From: Thermodesulfovibrio yellowstonii DSM 11347 | Lineage (GTDB): Bacteria; Nitrospirota; Thermodesulfovibrionia; Thermodesulfovibrionales; Thermodesulfovibrionaceae | DNA: 64,000 nt | Assembly: GCF_000020985.1 (NCBI RefSeq) | Contig: NC_011296.1 | Coordinates: 744,001 to 808,000 of the forward strand | Direction of reading: 5' to 3' | Shown: piece after piece, positions 6,811-15,453 of the stretch | How the letters are laid out: the number at the start of each line of letters is the position of its first letter | Numbering within the stretch: position 1 is the stretch's first letter | The notes under the pieces: generated by a model | Database searches by the model: none | Told to the model about the DNA's origin: nothing | What the model saw: only the letters and a program-made list of their open reading frames with translations | Program-made: the position numbers and the translations under genes

Positions 6811-7899
6811 ATGATAGAGTTAACAACAAATTTTATTGATTTAAACTGGCTCAATGTAATGTATCTGTTTTTTGTAGGTCTTGTTGGAGGACTTGTAAGC
6901 GGATTTATAGGCTCAGGAGGTGCCTTTGTGCTTACTCCAGGAATGATGAGCATTGGGGTGCCAGGGCTTGTTGCAGTTGCATCCAATATGTGTCATAAAT
7001 TTCCTAAAGCACTTGTGGGAGCAATTAAAAGAGCTAAATTTGGGCAGGTTGATGTAAAACTTGGGCTTGTTATGGGAGCTTCTGCCGAGGCAGGAGTTTT
7101 ATTTGGTGCTCATATTCAGGAATACATTAAAAAGACCTTTGGAGATGCTGGTTCAAATCTTTATGTAAGCGTTGCTTTTGTAATTGTCTTAGGTATTGTT
7201 GGAAGCTATGTTCTTCTTGATGCCCTTAAAACAAAAGATGATAGCCAGGCAAATAAGCCTGAGAAAATAACAAAAATTGCAAAATGGATTCAATCAGTTA
7301 ATATTCCAGGCACTATGGTTTATTTCAAAAGCCTTAATGCAAAAATTTCTTTTCTCTTTACCATACCTCTTGGTTTTGCAACAGGAATGCTTGCTGCTAC
7401 AATAGCAGTTGGTGGATTTTTAGGAGTTCCTGCAATGATGTATATACTTGGTGCACCAGCATTGATGGCATCTGCAACAGAACTTGTTATTGCCTTTGTT
7501 ATGGGGCTGGTTGGTTCTTTTAAGTATGCAATGGGAGGTTTTGTAGATATAAGGCTTGCCATGATTATTCTTGCAGGTTCTCTTTTTGGGGTTCAACTTG
7601 GTGCAATAGGAACAACCTATGTTAAGGACTACATGATAAAAATCGTAATGAGTGTGATAATGCTTGTAGTTCTTGTAAGCAGAGGTTTAATGATACCAGT
7701 TTATTTAAGTCAACTCGGGGTAATTTCACCTCTTTCAGAAATGACTGTTAAAATTCTTAAAAGCTCAAGTTTTATAATAATGGTTGCAGCGCTTTTAACA
7801 GGGGCATTGATTATATGTTCAGCTTTGTATAAAGGTTTGAGAGAGGAGAGAAAATTACGCAGACTCGTTGAATTGCCGTCTTCAGATACGGTGAAATAA
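6811..7899 (+). CDS. TauE/SafE-family sulfite/sulfonate-type exporter
   Basis: The 362-residue protein has about eight hydrophobic helices in two halves. The first half carries GGLVSGFIGSGGAFVLTPGMM (about 25-45) and the second carries GFATGMLAATIAVGGFLGVPAMMY (about 187-210), the repeated glycine-rich motif of TauE/SafE permeases. A hydrophilic loop separates the halves (about 140-175). GGAGGAAAAG precedes the start. Relatives export sulfite, sulfoacetate or similar sulfur anions, but the substrate here is not shown by sequence. It precedes a universal stress protein gene by 17 bases, a common pairing. Confidence 0.9.
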   Translation: MIELTTNFIDLNWLNVMYLFFVGLVGGLVSGFIGSGGAFVLTPGMMSIGVPGLVAVASNMCHKFPKALVGAIKRAKFGQVDVKLGLVMGASAEAGVLFGAHIQEYIKKTFGDAGSNLYVSVAFVIVLGIVGSYVLLDALKTKDDSQANKPEKITKIAKWIQSVNIPGTMVYFKSLNAKISFLFTIPLGFATGMLAATIAVGGFLGVPAMMYILGAPALMASATELVIAFVMGLVGSFKYAMGGFVDIRLAMIILAGSLFGVQLGAIGTTYVKDYMIKIVMSVIMLVVLVSRGLMIPVYLSQLGVISPLSEMTVKILKSSSFIIMVAALLTGALIICSALYKGLREERKLRRLVELPSSDTVK

Positions 7900-7916
7900 A
7901 TCTCAGGAGAAAAAAG

Positions 7917-8768
7917 ATGAGACTTTATAGAAAAATTCTTGCATGCCTTGATGGTTCAGAGGAGAGTTTTCATGCCTTTGAAGAAGCAGTGAAATTCTCA
8001 AAAGACAGTGGCATAACAGTTTTTGCTCTAACTGTTGCTCCTACCTATCATGGAGATATAAGCCTAATTGGTATAGGACTCTCACTGGAAGAGCTAAATA
8101 AGCCCTATAAGGATACACTTTCCCGAGCTAAAGACATAGGCAATAGATACGGAGTACTCGTTAAATCTTTATATGAAGAAGGTGAGCCTTTTGAAAAAAT
8201 TGTAGATATCAGTGTGGAGATATCAGCAGATTTAATAGTTATGGGCAAAAAGGGAATGAGTGCTCTGAGAGAAGTTTTACTGGGAAGCGTTACAGAAAGA
8301 GTTATAGGATACAGTAACACTGATGTCTTGATAGTTCCAAAGGACGCTTTAATTAAATGGGATAAAACTCTTGTAGCTGTGGATGTCTCTCCTTACGGAG
8401 ACAGGATATGTAGCAGAGCAATAGAAATTGCTAAGAATTTTTATTCGGAAATGAATATAATATCTGTGTTAGAGGTTCCTTCTGAGGTTTTCGCAATAAA
8501 ACCGGAAATTTTTGACAATCAGATGGAAAAGGTGAAGAAGTATCTAAAAAATTTGGAGATGAAATTTCAAAAGGAAAACATATCGGTGAATACAATTTTG
8601 GAAGAAGGCGAGCCATACAGGAAGATTCTTGAAACAGCAGAAAAGATTGATGCAGACCTGATAGTTATAGGCTCTCATGGCAGAACAGGACTTAAAAGAC
8701 TCCTTATGGGAAGCACCTGCCAGAGAGTCATTGGTCTTTCAAAAATACCTACTTTAATTGTGAAATGA
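7917..8768 (+). CDS. Universal stress protein with two tandem domains
   Basis: The 283-residue protein holds two Usp domains (about 1-142 and 148-283). Each ends with the ATP-binding pattern: MGKKGMSALREVLLGSVTERVIGYSNTDVLIV and IGSHGRTGLKRLLMGSTCQRVIGLSKIPTLIV, matching G-2x-G-9x-G-S/T. Each starts with a beta strand and Asp (ACLDGS, VAVDVS). It is a cytosolic stress or energy-state sensor, probably binding ATP. The next gene overlaps it by four bases. Confidence 0.93.
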   Translation: MRLYRKILACLDGSEESFHAFEEAVKFSKDSGITVFALTVAPTYHGDISLIGIGLSLEELNKPYKDTLSRAKDIGNRYGVLVKSLYEEGEPFEKIVDISVEISADLIVMGKKGMSALREVLLGSVTERVIGYSNTDVLIVPKDALIKWDKTLVAVDVSPYGDRICSRAIEIAKNFYSEMNIISVLEVPSEVFAIKPEIFDNQMEKVKKYLKNLEMKFQKENISVNTILEEGEPYRKILETAEKIDADLIVIGSHGRTGLKRLLMGSTCQRVIGLSKIPTLIVK

Positions 8769-9373
8769 AACTTTTTATTTCAGGATGGGCAGGATTTAGG
8801 GAGGCTTTGGAAGATATCCCTGAGGATTGGGATTTTATCTGTCCATTTATTGATTTTAATGAGGAAGGGATTTTGGATTTTCTTAAGGATAAATCAGGTG
8901 ATATATTAGTTGGTTGGTCAACTGGTGGGCATATTGTTTTGAAGAATCTGGATTTTTTTTCTGATAAGTTTAGTGAGATATTAATTATTGCAGGATTTAA
9001 GAAATTTACCCAATATGTAAGCCCAAGAATTCTAAAGAAAATGATTCAAAAGATGCAAATAGAGCCTGAAATTGTTATAAAGGATTTCCTTACTAATGCA
9101 GGATGTGCACCTATTTTGCCTAAAAAAATAGATAACATTTCACTTATTAATGGACTTAATTTTCTGCTTACCTCCGATATTCATATTAATAAAAGTAACA
9201 GGCAGGTTAATTGTGAACTAATTTTAATTCATGGTAAAAAGGATAAAATCATTCCCCCTCAGGCGGTTTATGACCTGAGAGAGTTTTATCCACAGGCTAA
9301 AACTTATTTAATAGATGGTGAACACTGGCTTACTTTTAAAAAAATTGAAAAATTTTTTTACATGCCAAGATAA
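8765..9373 (+). CDS. Short alpha/beta hydrolase (BioH-like motif)
   Basis: The 202-residue protein shows the nucleophile elbow GWSTGG (Ser near 59), Asp in HGKKDKIIPP (near 164) and His in GEHWL (near 190), a plausible catalytic triad. BioH and related esterases carry GWSLGG, so a pimeloyl-ester hydrolase is possible; but bioW in the same window makes a different source of pimeloyl-CoA. It overlaps the Usp gene by four bases and is the end of that transcript. The substrate is unknown. Confidence 0.75.
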   Translation: MKLFISGWAGFREALEDIPEDWDFICPFIDFNEEGILDFLKDKSGDILVGWSTGGHIVLKNLDFFSDKFSEILIIAGFKKFTQYVSPRILKKMIQKMQIEPEIVIKDFLTNAGCAPILPKKIDNISLINGLNFLLTSDIHINKSNRQVNCELILIHGKKDKIIPPQAVYDLREFYPQAKTYLIDGEHWLTFKKIEKFFYMPR

Positions 9374-10062
9374 CTTTCCTTTATTCGTGCATCATTTATT
9401 AATTTTTTAGATTCTCCAGATATTGTTATTTCTCCGACTTCCATAACATAGGCTCTATTACTTATTTCTAAAGCCATTTGTACATCCTGTTCCACTATAA
9501 GTAGGCTTACGCCAGATTTATTAATTTCTTTTATAACTTCTATTATATTTTCCACTATAGTTGGAGCAAGTCCTAAAGAACATTCATCTATTAAAAGAAG
9601 GTCTGGCTCATTCATAAGAGCTCTTCCTATGGCAAGCATTTGTTGTTCGCCACCAGATAGATCACCACCAAGATGATTTCTTCTTTCATAAAGTCTTGGG
9701 AAAATAGAAAAAACTTTTTCTATTCTTTCTTTAAATCCGTTTCTTCTTTGATATGCCCCAATTTCAAGATTTTCTTTAACTGTCATCCCTGAAAATATTC
9801 TTCTTCTTTCAGGTGCGAGGCTTATTCCAAGTTTTACTATTTTTTCTGGAGGTAAATTTGTTATATTTTGTCCTTTGAATACTATTTCTCCTGACCACAC
9901 CCTTAATCTGCCGACTATACTTCTCATCAGAGTGCTTTTCCCAGCTCCATTTGAACCAAGAAGTGCAACAATTTCTCCTTTATTAATCCTTAAAGAAATA
10001 TTTCTTAAAATCTGTAAATCGCCATAACCTGTATTAAGATTTTTGATATTTAGTAGTTCCAT
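9358..10062 (-). CDS. livF: Branched-chain amino acid ABC transporter ATPase LivF
   Basis: 234 residues with Walker A GSNGAGKST, signature LSGGEQQMLAIGRAL, Walker B LLIDECSLGLAP and the LivF-type sequence APERRRIFSGMTVKENLE. It is last in livK-H-M-G-F and overlaps livG by one base; its end overlaps the convergent hydrolase gene by 16 bases. Together with LivG it powers amino acid uptake. Confidence 0.95.
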   Translation of the reverse strand: MELLNIKNLNTGYGDLQILRNISLRINKGEIVALLGSNGAGKSTLMRSIVGRLRVWSGEIVFKGQNITNLPPEKIVKLGISLAPERRRIFSGMTVKENLEIGAYQRRNGFKERIEKVFSIFPRLYERRNHLGGDLSGGEQQMLAIGRALMNEPDLLLIDECSLGLAPTIVENIIEVIKEINKSGVSLLIVEQDVQMALEISNRAYVMEVGEITISGESKKLINDARIKESYLGM

Positions 10063-10805
10063 TATGCGATACCTCTCTGTGCAAATTTGTTTCCAAGATA
10101 AGCTTCTATAACTTGAGGATGATTACATACTTCATTGGGTTTTCCTTCACAGATTAATTGTCCAAGATGAAGGACTACAACTCTATCAGAAATGCCCATG
10201 ATAACCTTCATTACATGTTCTATAGCAATTATAGTAATTCCTCTTTCTTTAAGAAGAAGTATCTCTTTCATTATATCATCAAGTTCCTTTGGATTAAGTC
10301 CTGCCATAACCTCATCCAGTATAAGAAGTTCAGGATCCATTGCAAGTGCTCGTGCTAACTCCAGTTTTTTCCTTTGCGCTATAGGAAGTATACTTGGTTC
10401 TTTGTCTTTTTCATTTATTAATCCTACAATTTGCAATGCTTCCATAGCTATCTGTCTTGCTTCTGTTTTATTTTTAGCTTGTTTTTTCCCATAAAATGCT
10501 CCAACCATAACATTTTCTAATACAGTAAGTCCTTTAAAAGGTTTTACTACCTGAAAGGTTCTTGATATACCCATTTTTGCTATTTCATAGGGTTTTCTGT
10601 CATTTATTAATTGTCCTTTATAAAATATTTCGCCAGCTGTAATATCTGTTAGTTTACATATTAGATTCATCAAAGTAGTTTTGCCAGCTCCATTTGGTCC
10701 TATCATCCCCAAAATTTCTCCTTTGTAAACTTTAAGATTAACATTGTTTAATACTTCAACGCCTCCATATTTTTTTGCAAGATTTTTTGTTTCTAATATA
10801 ACCAT
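10062..10805 (-). CDS. livG: Branched-chain amino acid ABC transporter ATPase LivG
   Basis: 247 residues with Walker A GPNGAGKTT, the LivG-typical GISRTFQVVKPFKGLTVLENVMVGA, Walker B LLILDEVMAGLNP and switch His in AIEHVM. The signature loop is degenerate (SILPIAQRKKLELARAL), which is common in LivG. It lies 11 bases after livM. Confidence 0.95.
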   Translation of the reverse strand: MVILETKNLAKKYGGVEVLNNVNLKVYKGEILGMIGPNGAGKTTLMNLICKLTDITAGEIFYKGQLINDRKPYEIAKMGISRTFQVVKPFKGLTVLENVMVGAFYGKKQAKNKTEARQIAMEALQIVGLINEKDKEPSILPIAQRKKLELARALAMDPELLILDEVMAGLNPKELDDIMKEILLLKERGITIIAIEHVMKVIMGISDRVVVLHLGQLICEGKPNEVCNHPQVIEAYLGNKFAQRGIA

Positions 10806-10816
10806 CTCTTAACCCC

Positions 10817-11773
10817 TTAAAGTCTATTTTCTCTTAAATTTATGACCAATTTTCTAAAGGAAAAGCCACCCTTAAATGTTTCAAACAACCCCTTAGGGAT
10901 AAAAAGCACGACAAGTATAATCAATAAGCCAAGTATCATTCCATGAATCTCTATAAATTTACTCCATACAATCTCTGAAATTAATTCAAGTATAAAGGCA
11001 CCAAGCATTGGTCCAAAAATAGTTGTTGCCCCTCCAAGTAAAATCATAGCAAACATTTTTACAGAGTAAGATGTGACAAATACAGTTGAGGGGTCAATAT
11101 AAGTTAACCAATAGGCATAGGCGCCTCCTGCAATGCTTACCAATGCACCGCTTATCCCCCATGCAAATGTTTTATACAGAGCTGTATTGATTCCCATTAC
11201 ACTTGCTGCGTCTTCATCAATTCTTATTGCTCTTAAAGCATAGCCAAATTTTGATTTCCATACTATAAAAGCAATGGCTATTGAAAGAAGCATGATTAGT
11301 AAAATTGTGTAGTAAAAGAATTTATAAATGTAAGCAGGGTCTCCTTCCATGATGGGTAAAGTTAACCCTAATCCACCGCCTGTTATTTCAGTCATGTTGT
11401 CAACAATTTTTTTCATTGCTTCCATAACGCCAACGGTTGCAATAGCAAAATAGTGCCCTTTAAGTCTTAAAAGAGGGATACCTAACAGTATAGCGACTAT
11501 AAATCCTCCTAAAGCGCAAAAAGGGAGCGTTGCTATAAAAGAAATTTCATATTTAGTCATTAATACACCTGTTACATATGCTCCTATACCAAAAAATGCT
11601 ATATTTCCAAAGGCAGGATATCCAGTATAACCAATTATAATATTACTGCCAGTAGCAATTGCGGCAAACATGAATGTCTGTGTAAGCACTCTTAACCAGT
11701 ATCCAGATATAAAAAAAGGTAATAAACAGACAGCTACAATAAAGATTATAAAAAGAGCAATATTTTTCTTCAT
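10817..11773 (-). CDS. livM: Branched-chain amino acid ABC transporter permease LivM
   Basis: 318 residues with eight or more hydrophobic helices and the LivM hallmarks GYTGYPAFGNIAFFGIGAY, PLLRLKGHYFAIATVG and KSKFGYALRAIRIDEDAA. It pairs with LivH to form the membrane channel; the genes are one base apart. Confidence 0.95.
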   Translation of the reverse strand: MKKNIALFIIFIVAVCLLPFFISGYWLRVLTQTFMFAAIATGSNIIIGYTGYPAFGNIAFFGIGAYVTGVLMTKYEISFIATLPFCALGGFIVAILLGIPLLRLKGHYFAIATVGVMEAMKKIVDNMTEITGGGLGLTLPIMEGDPAYIYKFFYYTILLIMLLSIAIAFIVWKSKFGYALRAIRIDEDAASVMGINTALYKTFAWGISGALVSIAGGAYAYWLTYIDPSTVFVTSYSVKMFAMILLGGATTIFGPMLGAFILELISEIVWSKFIEIHGMILGLLIILVVLFIPKGLFETFKGGFSFRKLVINLRENRL

Positions 11774-11774
11774 T

Positions 11775-12653
11775 TTAATGTTTTACCTCCGCAAAGTATT
11801 TCTTGCCGAGAATTCCTGTAGGTTTAATAATGAGAACTAATACCATTATTCCAAGAGTAATGGCATTTTTATAACTTTCACCAATGAAGTATGAACTTAG
11901 CGTTTCAACAATCCCAAGAATGATTCCACCAATCAAAGCTCCTTCTACTCTACCCAAACCACCTAATATGCTAACAATAAAGGCTCTTAGTGTTAAGGAA
12001 CCTGCTATTGAAGGAGAAAATGCTTGAGTTAATGAAAAAAGACTTCCTGCAACTCCTGCCAATCCTGAAGCTATTGCGAAGGTTAAAGCGAAGATTTTTG
12101 CAGGATTTATACCTACCATCATTGCAGCTTCTATATCAAGAGATGTGGCTTTTATTGCTTTACCAGCCCATGTTTTATTAAGGAAAAGACTTAAAATAAA
12201 GGTTATGAATGTGCATATAAGGAATACTATAATTCTTATATATGGAATAACAATATCTCCAATAATTAAGCTTTCTCCTGCATAATCAGGAGTGACAGAA
12301 CGAAAGTCTGCTGAAAAGAAAGTTGTCATAAAGTTTACTAAAAAAATTTCTATGCCAAAAGTAAGAATAAGGAGCATAAATATTTGCGCTTTTACAACAA
12401 GATTTAATAAATATCTTTGTATGGCATACCCAAAAATGAAAAGAGCAAGAAAACTGAAGGGTAAACTTAAAAAAGGGTCAATTCCATAGTTTTGAAAAAG
12501 AAAGAAGGTAATGTAGGCACCAAGAAGTGCAATAGCTCCATGGGCGAGATTAATTATGTTTGTAACCCCCCACACAAGTGAAAATCCAACTCCTATTAAA
12601 GCATAAAATCCACCAAGAAGAAATCCATTAATAAGAACCTGCAGAATTATCAT
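11775..12653 (-). CDS. livH: Branched-chain amino acid ABC transporter permease LivH
   Basis: The start at 12653 follows AGGTG; the upstream in-frame codons fall in the livK terminator. The 292-residue protein has GFYALIGVGFSLVWGVTNIINLAHGA near the start and FTFAIASGLAGVAGSL later, both typical of LivH. It forms the channel with LivM. Confidence 0.95.
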   Translation of the reverse strand: MIILQVLINGFLLGGFYALIGVGFSLVWGVTNIINLAHGAIALLGAYITFFLFQNYGIDPFLSLPFSFLALFIFGYAIQRYLLNLVVKAQIFMLLILTFGIEIFLVNFMTTFFSADFRSVTPDYAGESLIIGDIVIPYIRIIVFLICTFITFILSLFLNKTWAGKAIKATSLDIEAAMMVGINPAKIFALTFAIASGLAGVAGSLFSLTQAFSPSIAGSLTLRAFIVSILGGLGRVEGALIGGIILGIVETLSSYFIGESYKNAITLGIMVLVLIIKPTGILGKKYFAEVKH

Positions 12654-12681
12654 CTTCACCTCACCTGAATTAAAATAAAAA

Positions 12682-12703
12682 AGCCCAAGCAAAAGCTTGG
12701 GCT
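12682..12703 (-). terminator. Hairpin between livK and livH
   Basis: AGCCCAAGC and GCTTGGGCT form a nine-base stem with an AAAA loop; on the minus strand TTTTTTATTTTA follows. Partial termination here would make the binding protein more abundant than the membrane parts, as is usual for such operons. Confidence 0.85.
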
Positions 12704-12710
12704 AAAAAAT

Positions 12711-13913
12711 TTATCTCCATGCTGGTTTTGGATAAACTGGTTTTGTTTCAGCAACATTTTCTGGATAAACTGTTTTTTGAGTTCCCTTAAGTATTTGAAT
12801 AACAGGCATTCCTTTACCAACAACCTTTCCACTGGAGTCAAATCTAATTTTTCCAAATAATGTTTCTTCATTAAAGCTTAAAAGTGACTCTCTGATCCTG
12901 TTGATATCTGTAAATGTTCCTGCTTTTTCAATAGCTCTTTGGAAGATTACTGCTGCTGCCGCGCCTCCTGCTGCATGATAGTTAGGTTCTACTCTAAATT
13001 TTGTTTTAAAAGCTTTTACAAAGTTTGCATTTGAACCAAAAACAGGATCTTTGTATTTCAGGGTTGGGGTCCATTGAGCAGAACCTAAAATATATTCTGC
13101 ATCTGACTTTAAAGCACTTACAAAATCAGGAAGAGTTGGTCCAACTGAAAAAGCTATTGCCTTAGGATTAAGCTTATAATCTTTACTTTGTTTAACAATG
13201 ACTATAGTATCCTGAAAATGTCCACAACCAATAAGTATGTCAGGATTTTTTGCTTTAATTTCAACAATAACAGTTGACAGGTCCTGCGTTCCTTTTGGGT
13301 AGTCTTTGTAGTAAACTACCTTATATCCATATTTCTGAGCAGATGCTTTAGCACCTTGAGCAACCTGTGTTGAGAAAAGATCATTGGAATAGACTATCGC
13401 GACAGTTGTTGGCTTAGGAGCTTTATTCATTAACATTTTTAGTGTATCATCCATATACTCTGTGGCTACTGTGTAAATTCCAAAAAGATTTTTAAATCCT
13501 CTTGTGTAAAGTTTGTCTGCAGCAGCTCCTCCCTGAACCATCAAAGCCCCATATTTTTCTGTAATTGCAGAGGTTGAAAATACTGATTCACTTCCATATG
13601 GACCAAGAATAAGTTTAATTCCGTCTTCAGTTATTAATTTTTCTACAAGTTTTGCTGCTCTGTTTGGATCACTCTCATCGTCATAGTATTTGATATCAAC
13701 TTTATAGTATTTATTCCCAATTTTAATTCCGCCTTTTTTATTAACAGTTTCCTTCCAAAGTTCATATCCATTTTTTACAAGATTACCTTCTTTTGCAAGT
13801 TTACCCGTGAGTGAAAGCGCGGCTCCGAATTTTATAACATCTGCTGCAAAAGAAAATGTTATTAAACAGAAACTTAACATAACAGCTAAAATTAAAATAC
13901 TCAGTCGTTTCAT
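12711..13913 (-). CDS. livK: Branched-chain amino acid (or aromatic/urea-type) periplasmic binding protein
   Basis: The 400-residue protein has a signal peptide (about 1-23, ending SFAADVIK) and a class I periplasmic binding fold with the opening VIKFGAALSLTGKLAKEG and the middle motif KLILGPYGSESVFSTSAITEKYGALMVQGG. It should bind the substrate outside the inner membrane for LivHMGF. The substrate class cannot be fixed from the sequence. It is the first gene of the operon and has its own promoter. Confidence 0.9.
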   Translation of the reverse strand: MKRLSILILAVMLSFCLITFSFAADVIKFGAALSLTGKLAKEGNLVKNGYELWKETVNKKGGIKIGNKYYKVDIKYYDDESDPNRAAKLVEKLITEDGIKLILGPYGSESVFSTSAITEKYGALMVQGGAAADKLYTRGFKNLFGIYTVATEYMDDTLKMLMNKAPKPTTVAIVYSNDLFSTQVAQGAKASAQKYGYKVVYYKDYPKGTQDLSTVIVEIKAKNPDILIGCGHFQDTIVIVKQSKDYKLNPKAIAFSVGPTLPDFVSALKSDAEYILGSAQWTPTLKYKDPVFGSNANFVKAFKTKFRVEPNYHAAGGAAAAVIFQRAIEKAGTFTDINRIRESLLSFNEETLFGKIRFDSSGKVVGKGMPVIQILKGTQKTVYPENVAETKPVYPKPAWR

Positions 13914-13942
13914 AATACCCCTCCTTCTTAAAGTTTCTAATG

Positions 13943-13971
13943 ATAATATTAAAAATATTTAAAAAAGTCAA
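13943..13971 (-). promoter_or_regulatory. Promoter of the liv operon
   Basis: On the minus strand TTGACT (13971-13966) and TATTAT (13948-13943) are 17 bases apart. AAGGAGGGG follows before the livK start. Confidence 0.75.
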
Positions 13972-13974
13972 TAG

Positions 13975-15378
13975 TTATCTTGCTAATTTTAGTTTTTTAG
14001 CCTTCTCAGCTACCGCATGGGAGACTGCCTGTGCAACTTTTTTATTAAAAATGCTTGGTATAATATAGTCTTCATTGAGTTCTTCGTCCTTAATTATGTT
14101 AGCAATTGCATTGGCAGCGGCAAAAAATATTTCTTTATCAACACCCTTTGCTCTGACCTCAAGTAAGCCTTTGAATAATCCTGGAAAAGCAAGAACATTA
14201 TTTATCTGGTTTGGATAGTCAGACCTGCCAGTTGCCATGATTCTTACAAGGGGCATTGCAAGTTCAGGCGCAATTTCAGGGTCAGGATTTGCAAGAGCGA
14301 ATACAACTTTGTCTTTTGCCATTTTTTCAATGTCCTCTGGTTTAAGAATGTTTGGAGCAGAAAGTCCTATAAAGACATCGGCGCCCTCAAGGACATCAGT
14401 GAGTTTTCCCTTGATTTTTCTGGGATTTGTTTTTTGGGCAAGTTCTGCTTTGTGTGAATCCATATCTTCTGTTCTTCCTTCGTATAAAGTACCTGCTCTG
14501 TCACAGACTGTTATATCTTTTATGCCATATTCAAGGAGCATATAAGCTGTAGCTGTGCCTGCAGCACCTGCTCCTGAGATTACAACTCGAAAATCTCTTA
14601 TATCTCTTTTTAGAACTCTTCCAACATTTATTAGCGCTGCAAGAGTAACTATGGCTGTTCCGTGCTGGTCATCGTGAATTACAGGAATATCAAGCTCCTC
14701 ACGAAGCCTTCGTTCTACTTCAAAACATCTGGGTGCAGCAATGTCTTCAAGATTTATCCCACCAAAGGGAGTTGAAATTTTTTTTATAATGTTAACAAGT
14801 TCATCCACATCTGTGGTTCTTACTGCTATTGGGAAAGCATCTACACCTCCGAACTCTTTAAAAAGCATGCATTTTCCTTCCATCACAGGCATTGCTGCAT
14901 CAGGTCCTATGTTTCCAAGACCTAAAACCGCTGTTCCATCAGTTATCACCGCCACAGTGTTTCCTTTTATGGTATAGCGATATACATGTTCAGGATTTTT
15001 ATGAATATCAAGGCAGACTCTTGCTACGCCTGGTGTATAAACTCTTGAGAGGTCTTCTCTTCCCTTTACATTTATCTTATTGTATATGCCAATTTTGCCT
15101 CCTTCATGGACAAGAAATGTTCTGTCCATGACTCTTAAAATTTTAACTCCTTCAATGTGTTTTAACGCCTTAATGATTTTCTTTTCATGTTCTTCGTCTC
15201 TGGCATTTACAGTAATATCTCTTATAATTCTTCCTTTTTCAACTTTTACAATATCAATTGAGCCTAAATCTCCTCCTGCACCACTGATGGCTGAAGCAAT
15301 TTTGGCAAACATTCCTATTCTGTTTTCAATCTCTACTCGTAACGTTATGCTATAACTTGGACTTGGTACATATCCCAT
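13975..15378 (-). CDS. Malic enzyme with N-terminal ACT domain
   Basis: 467 residues. An ACT domain (about 8-80, RVEIENRIGMFAKIASAISGAGGDLGSID) precedes the malic enzyme core: catalytic Tyr region SRVYTPGVARVC, Lys in EGKCMLFKEFGG, metal site LEDIAAPRCFEVERRL and HDDQHGTAIVTLAAL, then the dinucleotide-binding VVISGAGAAGTA. It oxidatively decarboxylates malate to pyruvate, probably with NAD(P). The ACT domain suggests allosteric control by an amino acid. It is transcribed divergently from sdhA, so malate metabolism and succinate/fumarate conversion may be co-regulated. Confidence 0.93.
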   Translation of the reverse strand: MGYVPSPSYSITLRVEIENRIGMFAKIASAISGAGGDLGSIDIVKVEKGRIIRDITVNARDEEHEKKIIKALKHIEGVKILRVMDRTFLVHEGGKIGIYNKINVKGREDLSRVYTPGVARVCLDIHKNPEHVYRYTIKGNTVAVITDGTAVLGLGNIGPDAAMPVMEGKCMLFKEFGGVDAFPIAVRTTDVDELVNIIKKISTPFGGINLEDIAAPRCFEVERRLREELDIPVIHDDQHGTAIVTLAALINVGRVLKRDIRDFRVVISGAGAAGTATAYMLLEYGIKDITVCDRAGTLYEGRTEDMDSHKAELAQKTNPRKIKGKLTDVLEGADVFIGLSAPNILKPEDIEKMAKDKVVFALANPDPEIAPELAMPLVRIMATGRSDYPNQINNVLAFPGLFKGLLEVRAKGVDKEIFFAAANAIANIIKDEELNEDYIIPSIFNKKVAQAVSHAVAEKAKKLKLAR

Positions 15379-15394
15379 TTTTGTCCTCCTATGC

Positions 15395-15423
15395 TTGACA
15401 TTGTGCTATAAATTATACAAAAT
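15395..15423 (+). promoter_or_regulatory. Promoter of the sdh operon
   Basis: TTGACA (15395-15400) and CAAAAT (15418-15423) are 17 bases apart, about 30 bases before the sdhA start. The -35 is perfect, the -10 keeps four of six bases. Confidence 0.6.
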
Positions 15424-15440
15424 AAAATAATTTTTGCAAA
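15412..15440 (-). promoter_or_regulatory. Promoter of the malic enzyme gene
   Basis: On the minus strand TTTGCA (15440-15435) and TATAAT (15417-15412) are 17 bases apart. It overlaps the divergent sdh promoter, so one polymerase at a time can occupy the region. TAGGAGGAC precedes the start codon. Confidence 0.7.
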
Positions 15441-15453
15441 TAAGGAGAGGGTG

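Noticed and set aside
8765-9373. Naming the short hydrolase bioH
   Set aside because: GWSTGG alone is not enough, and bioW in this window already supplies pimeloyl-CoA.
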